Of a stretch of 64,000 bases of DNA, positions 44,488-55,427 are shown piece after piece. Within the stretch, counting starts at the first letter, position 1. Every line of letters starts with the position of its first letter. Both the position numbers and the translations under genes were made by a program. The notes beneath the pieces are model-generated. The model had not been told where the DNA came from and ran no database searches. It was given only the letters and a program-made list of their open reading frames with translations. The stretch lies in contig JAMDDV010000040.1 in assembly GCA_023488455.1 (NCBI GenBank), forward strand, positions 60,536 to 124,535, read 5' to 3'. Source of the stretch: Actinomycetota bacterium. Lineage in GTDB: Bacteria > Actinomycetota > Humimicrobiia > Hakubellales > JAMDDV01.

Positions 44488-46929
44488 ATGTTTGAAAGGT
44501 TTACCGAAAGAGCTAGAAGAGTGGTTGTTCAGGCTCAGGAGGAAGCTAAAAAATTAAATCAAAATTACATAGGTACTGAGCATCTGCTCCTTGGTCTTTT
44601 AAAAGAGGAAGATGGAATTGCTGCTAAGGCTTTATCGAACCTGGGCTTAAGGTTTGAGGAAATAAGAAAGGGAGTTATTGATATAGTTGGTAAGGGCGAG
44701 ATCCAGCCCGTGGGCCATATACCGTTTACACCGCGCGCGAAGAAGGTCCTGGAGCTCTCACTGCGGGAGGCTTTGCAGATGGGCCATAACTACATAGGCA
44801 CTGAGCACATCCTCCTTGGGCTAATACGCGAGGGCGAGGGCGTCGCAGCCAGGGTTCTGTCAAATCTCGGAGTGGATATTGAAAAGGTCAGGGAGCAGAT
44901 AATGGACCTGCTTCGTGGCCAGGTTTCCTACGAGAGTCAGGATAGTCAGTCAGGCACCAAGCAGAGCAAGATTTTGAACCAGTTTGGAAGGAATCTGACC
45001 CAACTTGCGCGCGAAAATAAGCTCGATCCGGTCGTAGGCAGGAAGAAGGAGATCGAGCGCGTTATGCAGATATTGAGTAGAAGGACGAAAAATAACCCGG
45101 TCTTGATTGGCGAGCCAGGAGTAGGCAAGACTGCTATCGTAGAAGGACTTGCCCAGAATATAGTTGCTAACGAGGTACCGCTTTCGCTCAAGGGTAAGGA
45201 GATCTATTCACTTGACCTGGGTTCTCTTGTTGCAGGCTCACGCTACCGTGGTGACTTTGAGGAGAGAATGAAGAAGGTCCTGGCAGAGATCAAGCAGAAT
45301 GGTGATATCATGCTTTTTATAGATGAGATGCACACGCTTGTCGGAGCAGGCGCTGCGGAGGGTGCAATTGATGCTGCGAGCATTTTGAAACCGATGCTGG
45401 CGCGCGGGGAGCTGCAGACGATCGGTGCCACTACATTGAATGAATACAGAAAGTATGTCGAGAAGGACGCTGCGCTTGAGCGAAGATTTCAACCCATTTA
45501 TGTTGATGAACCTTCGGTCGAGGATACCATTGAGATATTAAAGGGTCTCAGGGACCGTTATGAGGCGCATCACAGAATTATGATAACGGACGAAGCGCTT
45601 GTTGCTGCAGCGAGGCTTTCACATCGCTATATCTCTGACCGCTATCTCCCGGATAAGGCTATTGACCTCATTGATGAGGCTGCATCGCGTGTTAAGATTA
45701 AGACGATGACAGCCCCTTCGAATTTTAAAGAGATAGAGGAAGAGATCAGACAGGTGAGACAGGAGAAGGAAGCTGCCATCGAAGCGCAGGAGTTTGAAAA
45801 AGCTGCGAAGCTCAGAGACAAGGAAAAGAAGCTAATGGAGGAGAAGCGCAAGATTGAGACGGAGTGGAGGGTGCCTCGTGATGATGTCCAGGCAAAGGTG
45901 AGCGAGAATGAGGTTGCCGAGGTGCTCTCAAGCTGGACGGGCATTCCGGTCGTAAGGCTTACCGAGGAAGAATCGTCCAAGCTTTTGCGCATGGAAGAGG
46001 AACTTCATAAGCGGATAGTTGGGCAGGATGATGCGGTCAAGGCTGTTTCACGCGCCATAAGAAGGTCGCGGTCCGGGCTGAAAGATCCCAAAAGACCCAC
46101 CGGATCCTTTATTTTTCTTGGTCCATCCGGAGTGGGCAAGACTGAACTTGCCAGGACACTGGCGGAATACCTGTTTGGGGACGAGGATGCATTAATCCAG
46201 CTTGACATGTCCGAATATATGGAGAAACACACGGTTTCAAGGCTCATCGGCTCACCTCCCGGGTATGTCGGTTTTGAGGAAGGAGGTCAGCTAACCGAGA
46301 TGGTCAGGAGAAGGCCGTTCTCGGTGATACTTTTCGACGAGATCGAAAAGGCACATCAGGATGTCTTCAATGTACTTCTTCAGATACTTGAGGATGGGCA
46401 TCTTACGGATGCTCAGGGTCATAAGGTTGATTTCAAGAATACTATTGTGATCATGACATCCAACCTTGGTGCAAGAGATATACAGAAAGCTACTCCGTTA
46501 GGTTTCAAGAAATCTGATGGCAAGGCAATTGACTTCGCAAAAATGAAATCGCTCATAATTGATGAATTAAAGAGAACTTTCAGACCAGAATTCTTAAACC
46601 GTGTCGATGACATCATAATATTCCATCAGTTGACCGACGATGATGTTTACAGGATCATCGATCTGTTGATGAAGAAGGTGGTAGAGCGGCTTGAGGACAG
46701 GAAGATAAATATAGTTTTGTCTGAGAGGATGAAGAAGCACCTGCTATCTGAGGGCTATGAGGTAACCCTGGGAGCAAGGCCGATGCGCAGGGCGATTCAG
46801 AAGTTGATCGAGGACACGCTGTCGGAGGAGATACTCATGGGTAATGTGAAGGATGGGGATACGGTAGAGGCTGATTACCTCGAGGAAGGCGTTGTATTTC
46901 ATACGAAAGAGAAGGTCTCAGCCAGATGA
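44488..46929 (+). CDS. clpC: ATP-dependent Clp protease ATPase subunit ClpC
   Basis: 813 residues. Two N-terminal Clp repeats ([16 protein letters not shown], then [12 protein letters not shown]) are followed by the first AAA module (GEPGVGKT near residue 208), an M-domain with a UVR-like motif ([18 protein letters not shown]), and the second AAA module (GPSGVGKT near 546). This is the ClpC and not the ClpB or ClpA layout. It unfolds substrates, including arginine-phosphorylated ones, for ClpP. All Walker motifs are intact. Confidence 0.97.
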   Translation: MFERFTERARRVVVQAQEEAKKLNQNYIGTEHLLLGLLKEEDGIAAKALSNLGLRFEEIRKGVIDIVGKGEIQPVGHIPFTPRAKKVLELSLREALQMGHNYIGTEHILLGLIREGEGVAARVLSNLGVDIEKVREQIMDLLRGQVSYESQDSQSGTKQSKILNQFGRNLTQLARENKLDPVVGRKKEIERVMQILSRRTKNNPVLIGEPGVGKTAIVEGLAQNIVANEVPLSLKGKEIYSLDLGSLVAGSRYRGDFEERMKKVLAEIKQNGDIMLFIDEMHTLVGAGAAEGAIDAASILKPMLARGELQTIGATTLNEYRKYVEKDAALERRFQPIYVDEPSVEDTIEILKGLRDRYEAHHRIMITDEALVAAARLSHRYISDRYLPDKAIDLIDEAASRVKIKTMTAPSNFKEIEEEIRQVRQEKEAAIEAQEFEKAAKLRDKEKKLMEEKRKIETEWRVPRDDVQAKVSENEVAEVLSSWTGIPVVRLTEEESSKLLRMEEELHKRIVGQDDAVKAVSRAIRRSRSGLKDPKRPTGSFIFLGPSGVGKTELARTLAEYLFGDEDALIQLDMSEYMEKHTVSRLIGSPPGYVGFEEGGQLTEMVRRRPFSVILFDEIEKAHQDVFNVLLQILEDGHLTDAQGHKVDFKNTIVIMTSNLGARDIQKATPLGFKKSDGKAIDFAKMKSLIIDELKRTFRPEFLNRVDDIIIFHQLTDDDVYRIIDLLMKKVVERLEDRKINIVLSERMKKHLLSEGYEVTLGARPMRRAIQKLIEDTLSEEILMGNVKDGDTVEADYLEEGVVFHTKEKVSAR

Positions 46930-46982
46930 GGTTTGAAGTCATATACCAGGTGGGGTTTTACAATATAGATTTCTGGTGATAC

Positions 46983-48368
46983 TTGGCCAAGGATAAAGTT
47001 ATTTTTGAGTGTGAACAGTGCGGACACACGTCACCCAGATGGGTTGGTAGATGTCCGCACTGTGATTCATGGAATACATTTGTTCAGAAGCAGTTTACGA
47101 AAGCGCTAGATACCCAATTTCATGAAGTTGAACTGAAGAAGATCTCTGATATCAAATCCCCTGTCGAGTGCTGGATGCCAACTGGTCTTTCTGAATTTGA
47201 CAGGGTTTTAGGAAGGGGAATACTGAAGGGTTCTACATGTCTTATTGCCGGAGAGCCGGGGATCGGCAAGACAACGCTTTTGATGCAGGTTGCGAATGCG
47301 ATAGCAAGACAGGGCAAAAAGGTTTTTTATTTTTCAGGTGAGGAGTCGCTCTCCCAACTCTATCAGAGAGCCAGGCGCATACATGCCGACTCAAATGAGA
47401 TTTTTCTTGCAAGTGCAAGTGAGGTAAGCTCCATCGTTGCTGCAATGGAGACAGAATGTCCGGATCTGCTCGTCGTTGATTCGATTCAGACAGTTTACAA
47501 CAAGGATATCGCTTCCTCAGCAGGCAGCATTATACAGGTGCGCGATGGTACGCTGGCTATCTCTTCTGTTGCGAAAAAATTAGGCATATCGACAATATTG
47601 ATAAGCCATATAACCAAGGAAGGCAGTATTGCGGGGCCAAAGATAACTGAACACATCGTCGATGCAGTCATATCTTTTGAAGGGGACGAGAATAGGGGCA
47701 ATCGTATCTTAAGGAGCAGCAAGAACAGGTTTTCACCTACAAACGAGATAGGCATTTTTGAGATGACCGAGATGGGACTTTCTCCCATTGAAAATCCATC
47801 AAAGTTTTTTCTTTCGGAGCGCGTTCAGAACACAGCAGGCTCTGTGATAATGCCGACGGTCGCCGGAGTCAGACCAATACTGGTGGAGATACAGGCGCTT
47901 GTTTCCAGGAGTCACGATAATTACCCCAGGAGGTCGAGTAATGGGATCGACTACAACAGGGCAATGCTTATGGTCGCGGTGCTTGAGAAGAGAGCCGGCC
48001 TCAAACTTTATTCAAGTGATGTTTATTTAAATGTGGCGAGCGGGCTAAAGATGAGCGAACCTGCATGTGATCTTGCTGTTGCAGTTGCCATAGCATCATC
48101 TTATTATGGTAGGCCGGTGGACCCAGATGTGGCAATTTTCGGTGAGGTTGGTCTCGGAGGTGAGGTGAGGTCGGTAAGCTATACTGCGCAGCGACTTAAG
48201 GAGATAGAGTCACTTGGATTTAAGAGGGTTCTTTCCCCAAAGTCCTCAAAGAAGATTTGCAGTACCAAAAGTCGATTAGATATAATAGAAATTAATAATA
48301 TTGAAGATGCTATGAGGAAGCTTGGCATCAGGGATATCAGGTATGCTGGTGGAACAAAAGAGGGATAA
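46983..48368 (+). CDS. radA: DNA repair protein RadA/Sms
   Basis: 461 residues, TTG start. It has the N-terminal zinc finger CEQCGHTSPRWVGRCPHCDSW, a RecA-like ATPase with Walker A GEPGIGKTT near residue 92, and a C-terminal Lon-like domain. RadA drives branch migration in recombination. The family-specific KNRFG motif reads KNRFS here (near residue 240), which is unusual. It overlaps the start of disA by 26 bases. Confidence 0.93.
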   Translation: MAKDKVIFECEQCGHTSPRWVGRCPHCDSWNTFVQKQFTKALDTQFHEVELKKISDIKSPVECWMPTGLSEFDRVLGRGILKGSTCLIAGEPGIGKTTLLMQVANAIARQGKKVFYFSGEESLSQLYQRARRIHADSNEIFLASASEVSSIVAAMETECPDLLVVDSIQTVYNKDIASSAGSIIQVRDGTLAISSVAKKLGISTILISHITKEGSIAGPKITEHIVDAVISFEGDENRGNRILRSSKNRFSPTNEIGIFEMTEMGLSPIENPSKFFLSERVQNTAGSVIMPTVAGVRPILVEIQALVSRSHDNYPRRSSNGIDYNRAMLMVAVLEKRAGLKLYSSDVYLNVASGLKMSEPACDLAVAVAIASSYYGRPVDPDVAIFGEVGLGGEVRSVSYTAQRLKEIESLGFKRVLSPKSSKKICSTKSRLDIIEINNIEDAMRKLGIRDIRYAGGTKEG

Positions 48369-49428
48369 GGTAATTATTGAGCACCTTTCGAAGGTGGCTC
48401 CTGGTACTGATCTCAGGTACGGGATTGATCATATCATCAAGGCTAAGACCGGAGCGTTGATCGTTGTGGGAGATTCCAAAAAAGTCATGGACATAGCCGA
48501 GGGGGGCTTTTTCATTAACTGCGAATTTACTCCTTTCAGGCTCTATGAACTTGCCAAGATGGATGGTGCCATCATCCTGAATAGCGATATAACCAGGATA
48601 ATAAAGGCGAATACTCAACTGATCCCTGACTCCAGTCTTTCTACAAATGAGACCGGCACAAGGCACAGGACTGCTGAGCGAATGGCCAAGCAGACCGGCG
48701 CACTGGTGATCTCAATATCACAGAAGCGCGATGTGGTTTCGCTTTATTTTGATGGCATGAAACATGTGCTTGATGATATAAACGTCGTGCTGGAACGCGC
48801 AAATCAGGCGCTACGTACCCTTGAGAGATATAAGACGAGGCTGAATGAAGTCTATCTAAATCTGACAATGCTTGAGATCAAAAATCTTGTCACGCTTTTT
48901 GACGTTACCTCGGTTATCCAGCGTATTCAAATGCTGATAACTGTTTCAAGGGAAGTTGATAGATATATATATGAGCTGGGAATTGAGGGAAGGCTCATTG
49001 AGATGCAGAAAAAAGAGTTGATGGCCGATGTCATTTTTAACTGCGTGGATTTAATAAAAGATTATCTGAAAAGCTCAAAGGACGGAGAATTACAGGATAT
49101 AAAAGATAGGATATTGCTGCAGAGATCGGAGAAGATAGCAAAACTGGAGCAGATCATTGAGCTGCTTGGATACTCAAAGGATAAAGTACCTGCAGATAGG
49201 ATCGTCACGCCAAAGGGATATCGAATCCTGAGCAAGGCATTGAAGTTGCCTCAATCCATGTATGAGATTTTGATCTCTCGTTTTGAAGATCTGCAAGGTA
49301 TTTTGAAAGCAAAGCAGGAAGATCTATCTTCAATTGATGGGCTCGACATAAAGAAGGCCGTGTCTTTAATTGAGAGCTTGAACACGCTTAAGGAAAGCAT
49401 CACAAGCGAAGGCGTAAAAACCACCTGA
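48343..49428 (+). CDS. disA: DNA integrity scanning diadenylate cyclase DisA
   Basis: 361 residues from ATG at 48343, inside the end of radA; the frame is open further upstream. The DAC catalytic motifs DGAIIL and GTRHRTAER are intact, so it should make c-di-AMP from two ATP. A helical middle and a C-terminal HhH DNA-binding domain (about 290-361) complete the octameric DisA layout. It scans for DNA lesions and branched structures. The radA-disA pair is widely conserved, and RadA is known to modulate DisA. Confidence 0.95.
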   Translation: MLVEQKRDKVIIEHLSKVAPGTDLRYGIDHIIKAKTGALIVVGDSKKVMDIAEGGFFINCEFTPFRLYELAKMDGAIILNSDITRIIKANTQLIPDSSLSTNETGTRHRTAERMAKQTGALVISISQKRDVVSLYFDGMKHVLDDINVVLERANQALRTLERYKTRLNEVYLNLTMLEIKNLVTLFDVTSVIQRIQMLITVSREVDRYIYELGIEGRLIEMQKKELMADVIFNCVDLIKDYLKSSKDGELQDIKDRILLQRSEKIAKLEQIIELLGYSKDKVPADRIVTPKGYRILSKALKLPQSMYEILISRFEDLQGILKAKQEDLSSIDGLDIKKAVSLIESLNTLKESITSEGVKTT

Positions 49429-49524
49429 TTTCGTCTTATCCCATTTTTTCTTTTTGTGTTAATATTCAACTGAACAATTAATAAGGGGGGAGGTCTCAGG
49501 TTATTATCTAAACTGGAGGAATTA

Positions 49525-50592
49525 ATGCTGATCTGGATATTCAGGTTATTCTTTGCGGTATTTGGTGGCTTATTTGGTTATGAAGTCGGGATATTTATCC
49601 AGCAGAGAGCGTACTTTGTGACCGAAGAAATTTATAAAAATGTACTCATAGTTATCATATCAGTAATAGTTTTTGCCACTATTGGATTCTTCATGGGCAA
49701 TTATTTGGGCAGGAGAACACAGCGGACGCTTGCAAGGATAGAAGAAAATATTGGCAGGCTGCCTGGCTCGGATGTTCTGGCCATAGTTGCAGGCTTTGTC
49801 TTCTCGTTGATAGTTGCCCTGTTGCTTTCCATACCGTTTTTTTTCATTCCAGTAGTTGGGAAGTTCATTTCAATTTTTATTATCGTAGTAGCAGCATATA
49901 TTGGCGTGAGGCTGTCGATACGCAATAAGGAGAGGCTGAGGCATCTCTTGAGAATAAGGGAAAGAGGAGTGAAAGGCAGTAGCCAGGAGAGGGTGCTCAC
50001 ACTAAAGATTCTTGACTCAAGCGTACTTATCGATGGCAGGATAGCAGACATCTGCTCGACAGGATTTGTCGAAGGAGAGTTGGTAATCCCCAACTTTGTT
50101 TTGAGCGAGTTGCAGGAGATCGCTGATTCTTCGGATAGCCTCAAGAGGAACAAGGGAAGGGCAGGGTTGGATGTGGCAAAAAGACTGCAAGGCGAGACGA
50201 ACGTAAAGGTGACGATTTTGAACGAGGATTTTTCGCAAATACCTTCTGTTGACGCTAAGCTCATCACGCTTGCGAAGAAGATGAACGCTTCGATAATTAC
50301 CAATGATTATAACTTGAACAAAGTGGCTGACCTTCAGGGTGTCAAAGTGCTGAACATAAACGATCTTTCCAATGCAATTAAGCCGATAGTCCTGCCTGGC
50401 GAAAAGATGATGGTCAATGTGATTAAAGAGGGGAAAGAGGCAGACCAGGGGGTTGCCTATCTCGATGATGGGACCATGGTTGTTGTCGAGGAGGGCAAGA
50501 AGTTTGTTGGAACCCAGGTTGAGGTCAGTGTTACCGGAGTTCTGCAAACTCCTGCTGGCAGGATGATATTTGCAAAATTTGAAGAGTCTTAG
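49525..50592 (+). CDS. PIN/TRAM-domain membrane protein (YacL family)
   Basis: 355 residues. Four membrane helices (residues 1-125) precede a PIN nuclease-like domain (about 155-285; KILDSSVLIDGRIADI, ELQEIADSSD and ITNDYNLNKVA carry the acidic residues) and a C-terminal TRAM RNA-binding domain (about 295-355). It corresponds to YacL of Bacillus. RNA cleavage at the membrane is plausible but not proven for this family. Its ATG has GGAGG 5 bases upstream. It lies between disA and ispD as in Bacillus. Confidence 0.9.
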   Translation: MLIWIFRLFFAVFGGLFGYEVGIFIQQRAYFVTEEIYKNVLIVIISVIVFATIGFFMGNYLGRRTQRTLARIEENIGRLPGSDVLAIVAGFVFSLIVALLLSIPFFFIPVVGKFISIFIIVVAAYIGVRLSIRNKERLRHLLRIRERGVKGSSQERVLTLKILDSSVLIDGRIADICSTGFVEGELVIPNFVLSELQEIADSSDSLKRNKGRAGLDVAKRLQGETNVKVTILNEDFSQIPSVDAKLITLAKKMNASIITNDYNLNKVADLQGVKVLNINDLSNAIKPIVLPGEKMMVNVIKEGKEADQGVAYLDDGTMVVVEEGKKFVGTQVEVSVTGVLQTPAGRMIFAKFEES

Positions 50593-50607
50593 TAGAGAGA
50601 CAGAACC

Positions 50608-51303
50608 ATGGTAGACAGGAAAGCCGGCGCTGTCATATGTGCTGCCGGTGCCAGCACAAGAATGAACAGCAGGATGAGCAAGCAGTTGATACCGCTGCGG
50701 GGTAAACCCGTTATTGCGCATACTCTGAGTGAGTTTGAGAAGTCGGCCAGAGTATCCGAGGTAGTGCTCGTGGTTAACAGAGGTGTAGTCGATTACTACA
50801 GGCAAAATGTAGTTGAAAGGTATAACTTCAAGAAGGTTAGAAGAGTTGTGAGCGGGGGCATCAACAGACAGGACTCGGTTTACAGCGGGCTTCTTGCATT
50901 GAGCCCATACATTGAAATTGTCTCCATTCATGATGGTGCTCGACCACTGGTGACAGCTGAGCTGATCGACAAAACAGTAGAGCTACTTGATGATAAGAAC
51001 GGAATAGTAGTGGCTGTTCCTGCACAGGATACGATAAAGATTGTCGGCGAGGATGGGATAGTGGTTGAGACGCCGAAAAGGAGCTCGTTATGGGCAGTGC
51101 AAACCCCTCAGGTCTTCCCGCTTAAATTAATCAAGGAAGCCATCGAGCACGCAAATGAAGAGGGGTTTGTAGGCACGGATGATGCAAGTCTTATGGAACG
51201 ACTTGGGTATAAGGTACACATCGTGCTGGGGACGAAGGAAAACATGAAAATTACCACTCCAATTGATTTAACAATTGCTGAAGTCATCATGAACGAGAGG
51301 TAG
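50608..51303 (+). CDS. ispD: 2-C-methyl-D-erythritol 4-phosphate cytidylyltransferase
   Basis: 231 residues with the nucleotidyltransferase pattern AVICAAGASTRMNSRMSKQ near the N-terminus, VSIHDGARPLV and VVETPKRSSLWAVQTPQVF. The basic residues in these loops bind CTP. It performs the third step of the non-mevalonate (MEP) isoprenoid pathway. It is adjacent to ispF (3-base gap), so isoprenoids are made by the MEP route. Confidence 0.96.
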   Translation: MVDRKAGAVICAAGASTRMNSRMSKQLIPLRGKPVIAHTLSEFEKSARVSEVVLVVNRGVVDYYRQNVVERYNFKKVRRVVSGGINRQDSVYSGLLALSPYIEIVSIHDGARPLVTAELIDKTVELLDDKNGIVVAVPAQDTIKIVGEDGIVVETPKRSSLWAVQTPQVFPLKLIKEAIEHANEEGFVGTDDASLMERLGYKVHIVLGTKENMKITTPIDLTIAEVIMNER

Positions 51304-51306
51304 CAG

Positions 51307-51789
51307 ATGCTTAAAGTCGGTCTTGGTTTTGATGTCCACAGGTTCACCAGGGGTCGTGATCTTGTTATTGGCGGTGTGAGGATTCCAAATGAAGAGGGTC
51401 TGCTCGGGCATTCAGATGCAGACGTCCTTGTTCATGCGATAATGGATGCGCTGCTGGGCTCATTCAGCGAAAAAGACATAGGCCAGCACTTTCCCAATAC
51501 GGACAAAGAGTTTGAGAACATCTCAAGCATTGAACTGCTCTCCAGGGTTGGGAAGATACTTCAAAAAGCTGGCAGGAAGATAGTCAATATTGACAGCGTG
51601 ATACTCTTGGAGTCTCCGAAGGTTTCGCCGCATTCAGATGAGATGCGCGAGAATATCGCAAGGGCTCTTGGCATAAACAAGGATGATGTAAGCATAAAGG
51701 CCACCACCTCGGAGGGACTTGGCTACGTTGGACGCGGTGAGGGAGCAGCCTGTTACGCTGTCGCGATGACTGAATCAGTTGACAAGTAA
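51307..51789 (+). CDS. ispF: 2-C-methyl-D-erythritol 2,4-cyclodiphosphate synthase
   Basis: 160 residues. The N-terminal GLGFDVHRF provides the zinc-binding Asp and His; LGHSDADVLVHAIMDALLG and the late ATTSEGLGYVGRGEG are standard. The trimeric enzyme closes the cyclodiphosphate ring in the MEP pathway. It overlaps nothing when gltX starts at its preferred ATG. Confidence 0.96.
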   Translation: MLKVGLGFDVHRFTRGRDLVIGGVRIPNEEGLLGHSDADVLVHAIMDALLGSFSEKDIGQHFPNTDKEFENISSIELLSRVGKILQKAGRKIVNIDSVILLESPKVSPHSDEMRENIARALGINKDDVSIKATTSEGLGYVGRGEGAACYAVAMTESVDK

Positions 51790-51802
51790 GGAAAATCGAG
51801 AA

Positions 51803-53290
51803 ATGGTCAGGGTAAGATTTGCTCCCAGTCCCACCGGTAAGATTCATCTGGGTTCAGCAAGAACTGCGCTGTTTAACTGGGTTTTTGCGAGGAGTCAGGG
51901 GGGCAAGTTCATCCTGCGAATAGAGGATAGCGATATTTCAAGATCGCTACCTGAATTCGAAACAGATATCATTTCGTCTTTGAAATGGCTTGGTTTGGTC
52001 TGGGATGAGGGTCCTGATATCAAAGGGGATTATGGGCCCTACAAGCAGAGTGAGCGAAAAGAACTGTACCTGGAGCACGCGAAAGTGCTGATGGAGGCAG
52101 GACTTGCCTATCGTTGTTTTTGCACACCTCAGGAACTTGGTGAAATGCGTGCTGAGAGCAGAAAGAGTGGAAAGTCTCCTCGCTACAGCGGAAGATGCAG
52201 GGAGATGGCTGCGGAAGAGGCGGAAAGGCTTATTCGAGAGGGACGCAGTTATGCTGTGAGGTTCAGGCTTCCAGTAAGGAGATTGAGTTTTTGTGATGGG
52301 ATAAAGGGCGAGGTCAGCATTGATCTTTCTGCCTATGGCGATTTTATAATAATCAAAAGCGATGGGACGCCCACCTACAATTTTGCCTCTGTGATCGATG
52401 ATCATTTAATGCGCATAAGCCATATAATTAGGGGTGAGGACCATCTTTCAAATACAGCTCTACAGTTGTCAATTTATGATGCGTTTGGATGGCAATATCC
52501 ATCCTTTTATCATCTGCCGATGGTCATTGATGAGGGTGGCAAGAAATTGAGCAAACGCATTGGTTCATTTGCTATTGATGAATTGCGCAGTGAAGGTTGT
52601 CTCCCAGATGCGATTGTGAACTATCTTGCGCTGCTCTCCTGGTCGCACCCACAGGGAACTGAAATCTTTTCTTTGACTGACATGGTCTCGAACTTCTCCT
52701 TTTCCAGGATTTCCAAAAGCTCGTCTTCATTTAATGCCGAGCGCCTGCAGTGGGTGAATTTTCAACACATGAAGTCGCTCTCAGTAGAAGATTATCTGCA
52801 AAGATTCAAGGAGTATTATTCTGAATATTCACATGAGGCTTTAGAGAGCATTCCTGCTATCAGGTCAGACGAGGAACTTTTGTCCAGATTTCATTCGGTG
52901 ATCTCACCTGAGACGAAGAACATGCTTGAGGCTGCAAAGATATTTGAATCTGTGATTACGAGACCTGATAGGGATCTTACTAGGAGTCTTTTATCACAGT
53001 ACGATCCAACTAATACGCTTTTGGTTTTAAAAGAGACATCAAATAGGATAGGTGAGTTAAGGGAATTGTATTTGGATAATGTAAGAAAAGCCATAGCAGA
53101 TGTAGCAGCGAAACTTTCTACAAAAATATCTTCGAAAAAAGAGATCTATCATCCACTGAGGATTGTGCTCATAGGTCGAGCCACCGGTCTTGAGGTTGTC
53201 TCTATAGTTTATATTTTGGGCGCAATGGAAACCGTGGCCCGGCTATCTGATGCTGTGGCATCTTTTCTCGGCAAAACAGGTCAAAACTGA
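51803..53290 (+). CDS. gltX: Glutamyl-tRNA synthetase
   Basis: About 495 residues from ATG at 51803; a TTG at 51779 in the end of ispF is an alternative. The class I motifs HLGSAR (HIGH) near residue 14 and KKLSKRIG (KMSKS) near 240 are present, with APSPTGKIHLGSA as a clear GltX start. It charges tRNA-Glu and possibly tRNA-Gln; no gatCAB gene is in view to decide that. Confidence 0.96.
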   Translation: MVRVRFAPSPTGKIHLGSARTALFNWVFARSQGGKFILRIEDSDISRSLPEFETDIISSLKWLGLVWDEGPDIKGDYGPYKQSERKELYLEHAKVLMEAGLAYRCFCTPQELGEMRAESRKSGKSPRYSGRCREMAAEEAERLIREGRSYAVRFRLPVRRLSFCDGIKGEVSIDLSAYGDFIIIKSDGTPTYNFASVIDDHLMRISHIIRGEDHLSNTALQLSIYDAFGWQYPSFYHLPMVIDEGGKKLSKRIGSFAIDELRSEGCLPDAIVNYLALLSWSHPQGTEIFSLTDMVSNFSFSRISKSSSSFNAERLQWVNFQHMKSLSVEDYLQRFKEYYSEYSHEALESIPAIRSDEELLSRFHSVISPETKNMLEAAKIFESVITRPDRDLTRSLLSQYDPTNTLLVLKETSNRIGELRELYLDNVRKAIADVAAKLSTKISSKKEIYHPLRIVLIGRATGLEVVSIVYILGAMETVARLSDAVASFLGKTGQN

Positions 53291-53329
53291 TAAACTATTG
53301 CCAAAAATTAACCACGTACAGGAGATGTT

Positions 53330-53998
53330 TTGTCTATAAGATTAAAAGAAATGATAAGAACTATAAAGGAGAGGGATCCGGCAGCCAGGAGCACCATTGA
53401 GATCCTGTTCACATACCCTGGTCTTCATGCTCTTATCACGCATAAGATATCACATTGGATGTATAAGAAAGGTCTTGTGCTGCTTCCTCGGATGATATCC
53501 GAGTTTACGCGGTTCATAACCGGTATTGAGATACATCCCGGTGCTCAGATAGGAAGGAGATTTTTCATTGATCATGGAATGGGAGTGGTGATCGGGGAGA
53601 CCTCGATCATCGGCGAGGATGTTACGATGTATCAGGGAGTGACGCTTGGTGGAACAGGCAAGGAGAAGGGTAAGCGGCATCCGACCATCGGCGATAACGT
53701 CGTCATCTCTGCAGGAGCGAAGATACTCGGCAATATAAACATAGGAGATAATGTCAAGGTCGGTGCTGGTGCGGTTGTGATCACCTCAGTCCCGGATAAC
53801 TGTACGGTAGTGGGAGTGCCTGGCAGGGTAGTTGTAAGAGATGGTGAAAGGATACCCTCTGTTGATTTAAATCACGCAAACCTGCCGGACCCGGTGCTTG
53901 AGATGTTCAACTGCTATCACAGGCGTCTCGACTACCTGGAGGGCGAGATAAAGAAGCTGCAGTCGAGGTCGAAGAAGATTGACGCTGAAGATTTATAA
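53330..53998 (+). CDS. cysE: Serine O-acetyltransferase
   Basis: 222 residues with a TTG start; AGGAG lies 5 bases upstream. An N-terminal helical domain ([21 protein letters not shown]) is followed by a left-handed beta-helix with hexapeptide repeats ([34 protein letters not shown]). It makes O-acetylserine for cysteine synthesis. It is shorter at the N-terminus than the E. coli enzyme, as in most Gram-positive bacteria. It overlaps cysS by 20 bases. Confidence 0.95.
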   Translation: MSIRLKEMIRTIKERDPAARSTIEILFTYPGLHALITHKISHWMYKKGLVLLPRMISEFTRFITGIEIHPGAQIGRRFFIDHGMGVVIGETSIIGEDVTMYQGVTLGGTGKEKGKRHPTIGDNVVISAGAKILGNINIGDNVKVGAGAVVITSVPDNCTVVGVPGRVVVRDGERIPSVDLNHANLPDPVLEMFNCYHRRLDYLEGEIKKLQSRSKKIDAEDL

Positions 53999-55427
53999 TA
54001 CGCTGACAAAACAAAAGGAAGAGTTCAGAGAGCGGGAGCTGGGGAAAGCATATGTATATGTATGCGGCCCGACCGTGCACGATTTCATCCACGTTGGAAA
54101 TGCGAGGACGTTTGTTACTTTCGATGTGGTAAATAGGTACCTTAGATATCGTGGATATGATGTGACGTTAGTCCAGAACATCACCGATATTGAGGACAAG
54201 ATAATAAAGAAATCAAATGAACACGGGATTCCTGCTTCTGAGGTTGCGAAGAGATTTGAGCGAGAGTACTACAGCGATATTGAAAGTTTGAACATCATGA
54301 AGGCAGACGTTCAACCTAAGGCCACGGAGCACGTTCCTGAGATGATCGAGCACATAAAAGAACTCGTGAAAAAAGGGATGGCTTACTCCGTCAACGGTGA
54401 TGTCTATTTCGAGGTGTCAAGGTTCAACGGTTACGGGAAGCTCTCGGGGATGAAGCTTGAAGAGCTTGAGATCGGGAGCAGGGTAGAGGTTAACGATTTG
54501 AAGAGGAATCCTGCCGATTTCGTGCTCTGGAAATCTTCGAAACCAGGGGAGCCAAAATGGGACAGTCCGTGGGGTCAGGGCAGACCAGGCTGGCATATTG
54601 AATGTTCGGTCATGTCACTTAAATACCTGAGGAACAGTTTTGACATCCACGGCGGAGCGGTTGACCTGATTTTTCCACATCATGAAAATGAGATCGCGCA
54701 GTCTGAGGGACTCACCGACGAACCTTTTGTGAAGTACTGGATGCACGGTGGGATGCTCAAGATAGGTGAGCAGGAGATGCATAAATCGCTGGGCAATTTC
54801 ATCACCGTTAGGGATCTGATGTCACTACATGATTTCAATGCCGTCAGGTTATCCATGCTGCAAACGCACTATCGCAGCACGCTGGATTTTTCCGAGGAAA
54901 ATCTGATCGCTGCGCGCAATGCTTTTGAACGGATCAGTGAGCTTTACCTGAGATTAGAAGATGTTTCAGGCACGGAAAAAGGTATAGCATCAAGACCTGA
55001 TGGCTACGAAGATGTAAAGATGCTTCACCAGGCAAAAAAAGATTTCATGGAAGCGATGGATGATGATTTCAATACCCCTAACGCGATAGCAGTGATATTT
55101 AACCTGGTCAGGGAGGTAAACAAAGCGCTTGACGAAATGAACCTTGAACCAGGAGTGGATGAAGCAACCTTTGCATTAAAGGCACAGACAGCAATAAAGG
55201 AATTATGTTCAGTACTGGGTCTTGCGCCTGGCAAAGGGAGGAAGTTGGGTAATGAGCTGGCAGGCTCGCTTCTTGAGCTTTTGATCAGTCTGCGGGATGA
55301 TGCAAGAAAGCGTAAGGATTGGCAGTTTTCAGATCGAATTCGGAGCGAGCTTGAGAAGATAGGCATTGCACTTGAGGATACTGCAAAAGGCACGAGATGG
55401 CTGCTGAAGGACAGAGAGACTTCGTAA
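53979..55427 (+). CDS. cysS: Cysteinyl-tRNA synthetase
   Basis: 482 residues, TTG start. Class I motifs are HVGNAR (near residue 38) and KSLGNF (near 267). The zinc ligands include the Cys of CGPTVHDF, the Cys of WHIECSVM and the His pair of PHHENE. It charges tRNA-Cys. Its start lies inside cysE, so cysteine synthesis and charging are translationally coupled. The mrnC gene that usually follows cysS in Bacillus is missing here. Confidence 0.96.
   Translation: MTLKIYNTLTKQKEEFRERELGKAYVYVCGPTVHDFIHVGNARTFVTFDVVNRYLRYRGYDVTLVQNITDIEDKIIKKSNEHGIPASEVAKRFEREYYSDIESLNIMKADVQPKATEHVPEMIEHIKELVKKGMAYSVNGDVYFEVSRFNGYGKLSGMKLEELEIGSRVEVNDLKRNPADFVLWKSSKPGEPKWDSPWGQGRPGWHIECSVMSLKYLRNSFDIHGGAVDLIFPHHENEIAQSEGLTDEPFVKYWMHGGMLKIGEQEMHKSLGNFITVRDLMSLHDFNAVRLSMLQTHYRSTLDFSEENLIAARNAFERISELYLRLEDVSGTEKGIASRPDGYEDVKMLHQAKKDFMEAMDDDFNTPNAIAVIFNLVREVNKALDEMNLEPGVDEATFALKAQTAIKELCSVLGLAPGKGRKLGNELAGSLLELLISLRDDARKRKDWQFSDRIRSELEKIGIALEDTAKGTRWLLKDRETS

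Noticed and set aside
49701..50931. Two long minus-strand frames across the PIN/TRAM and ispD genes
   Set aside because: Both lie entirely antisense to recognised genes and resemble no family.
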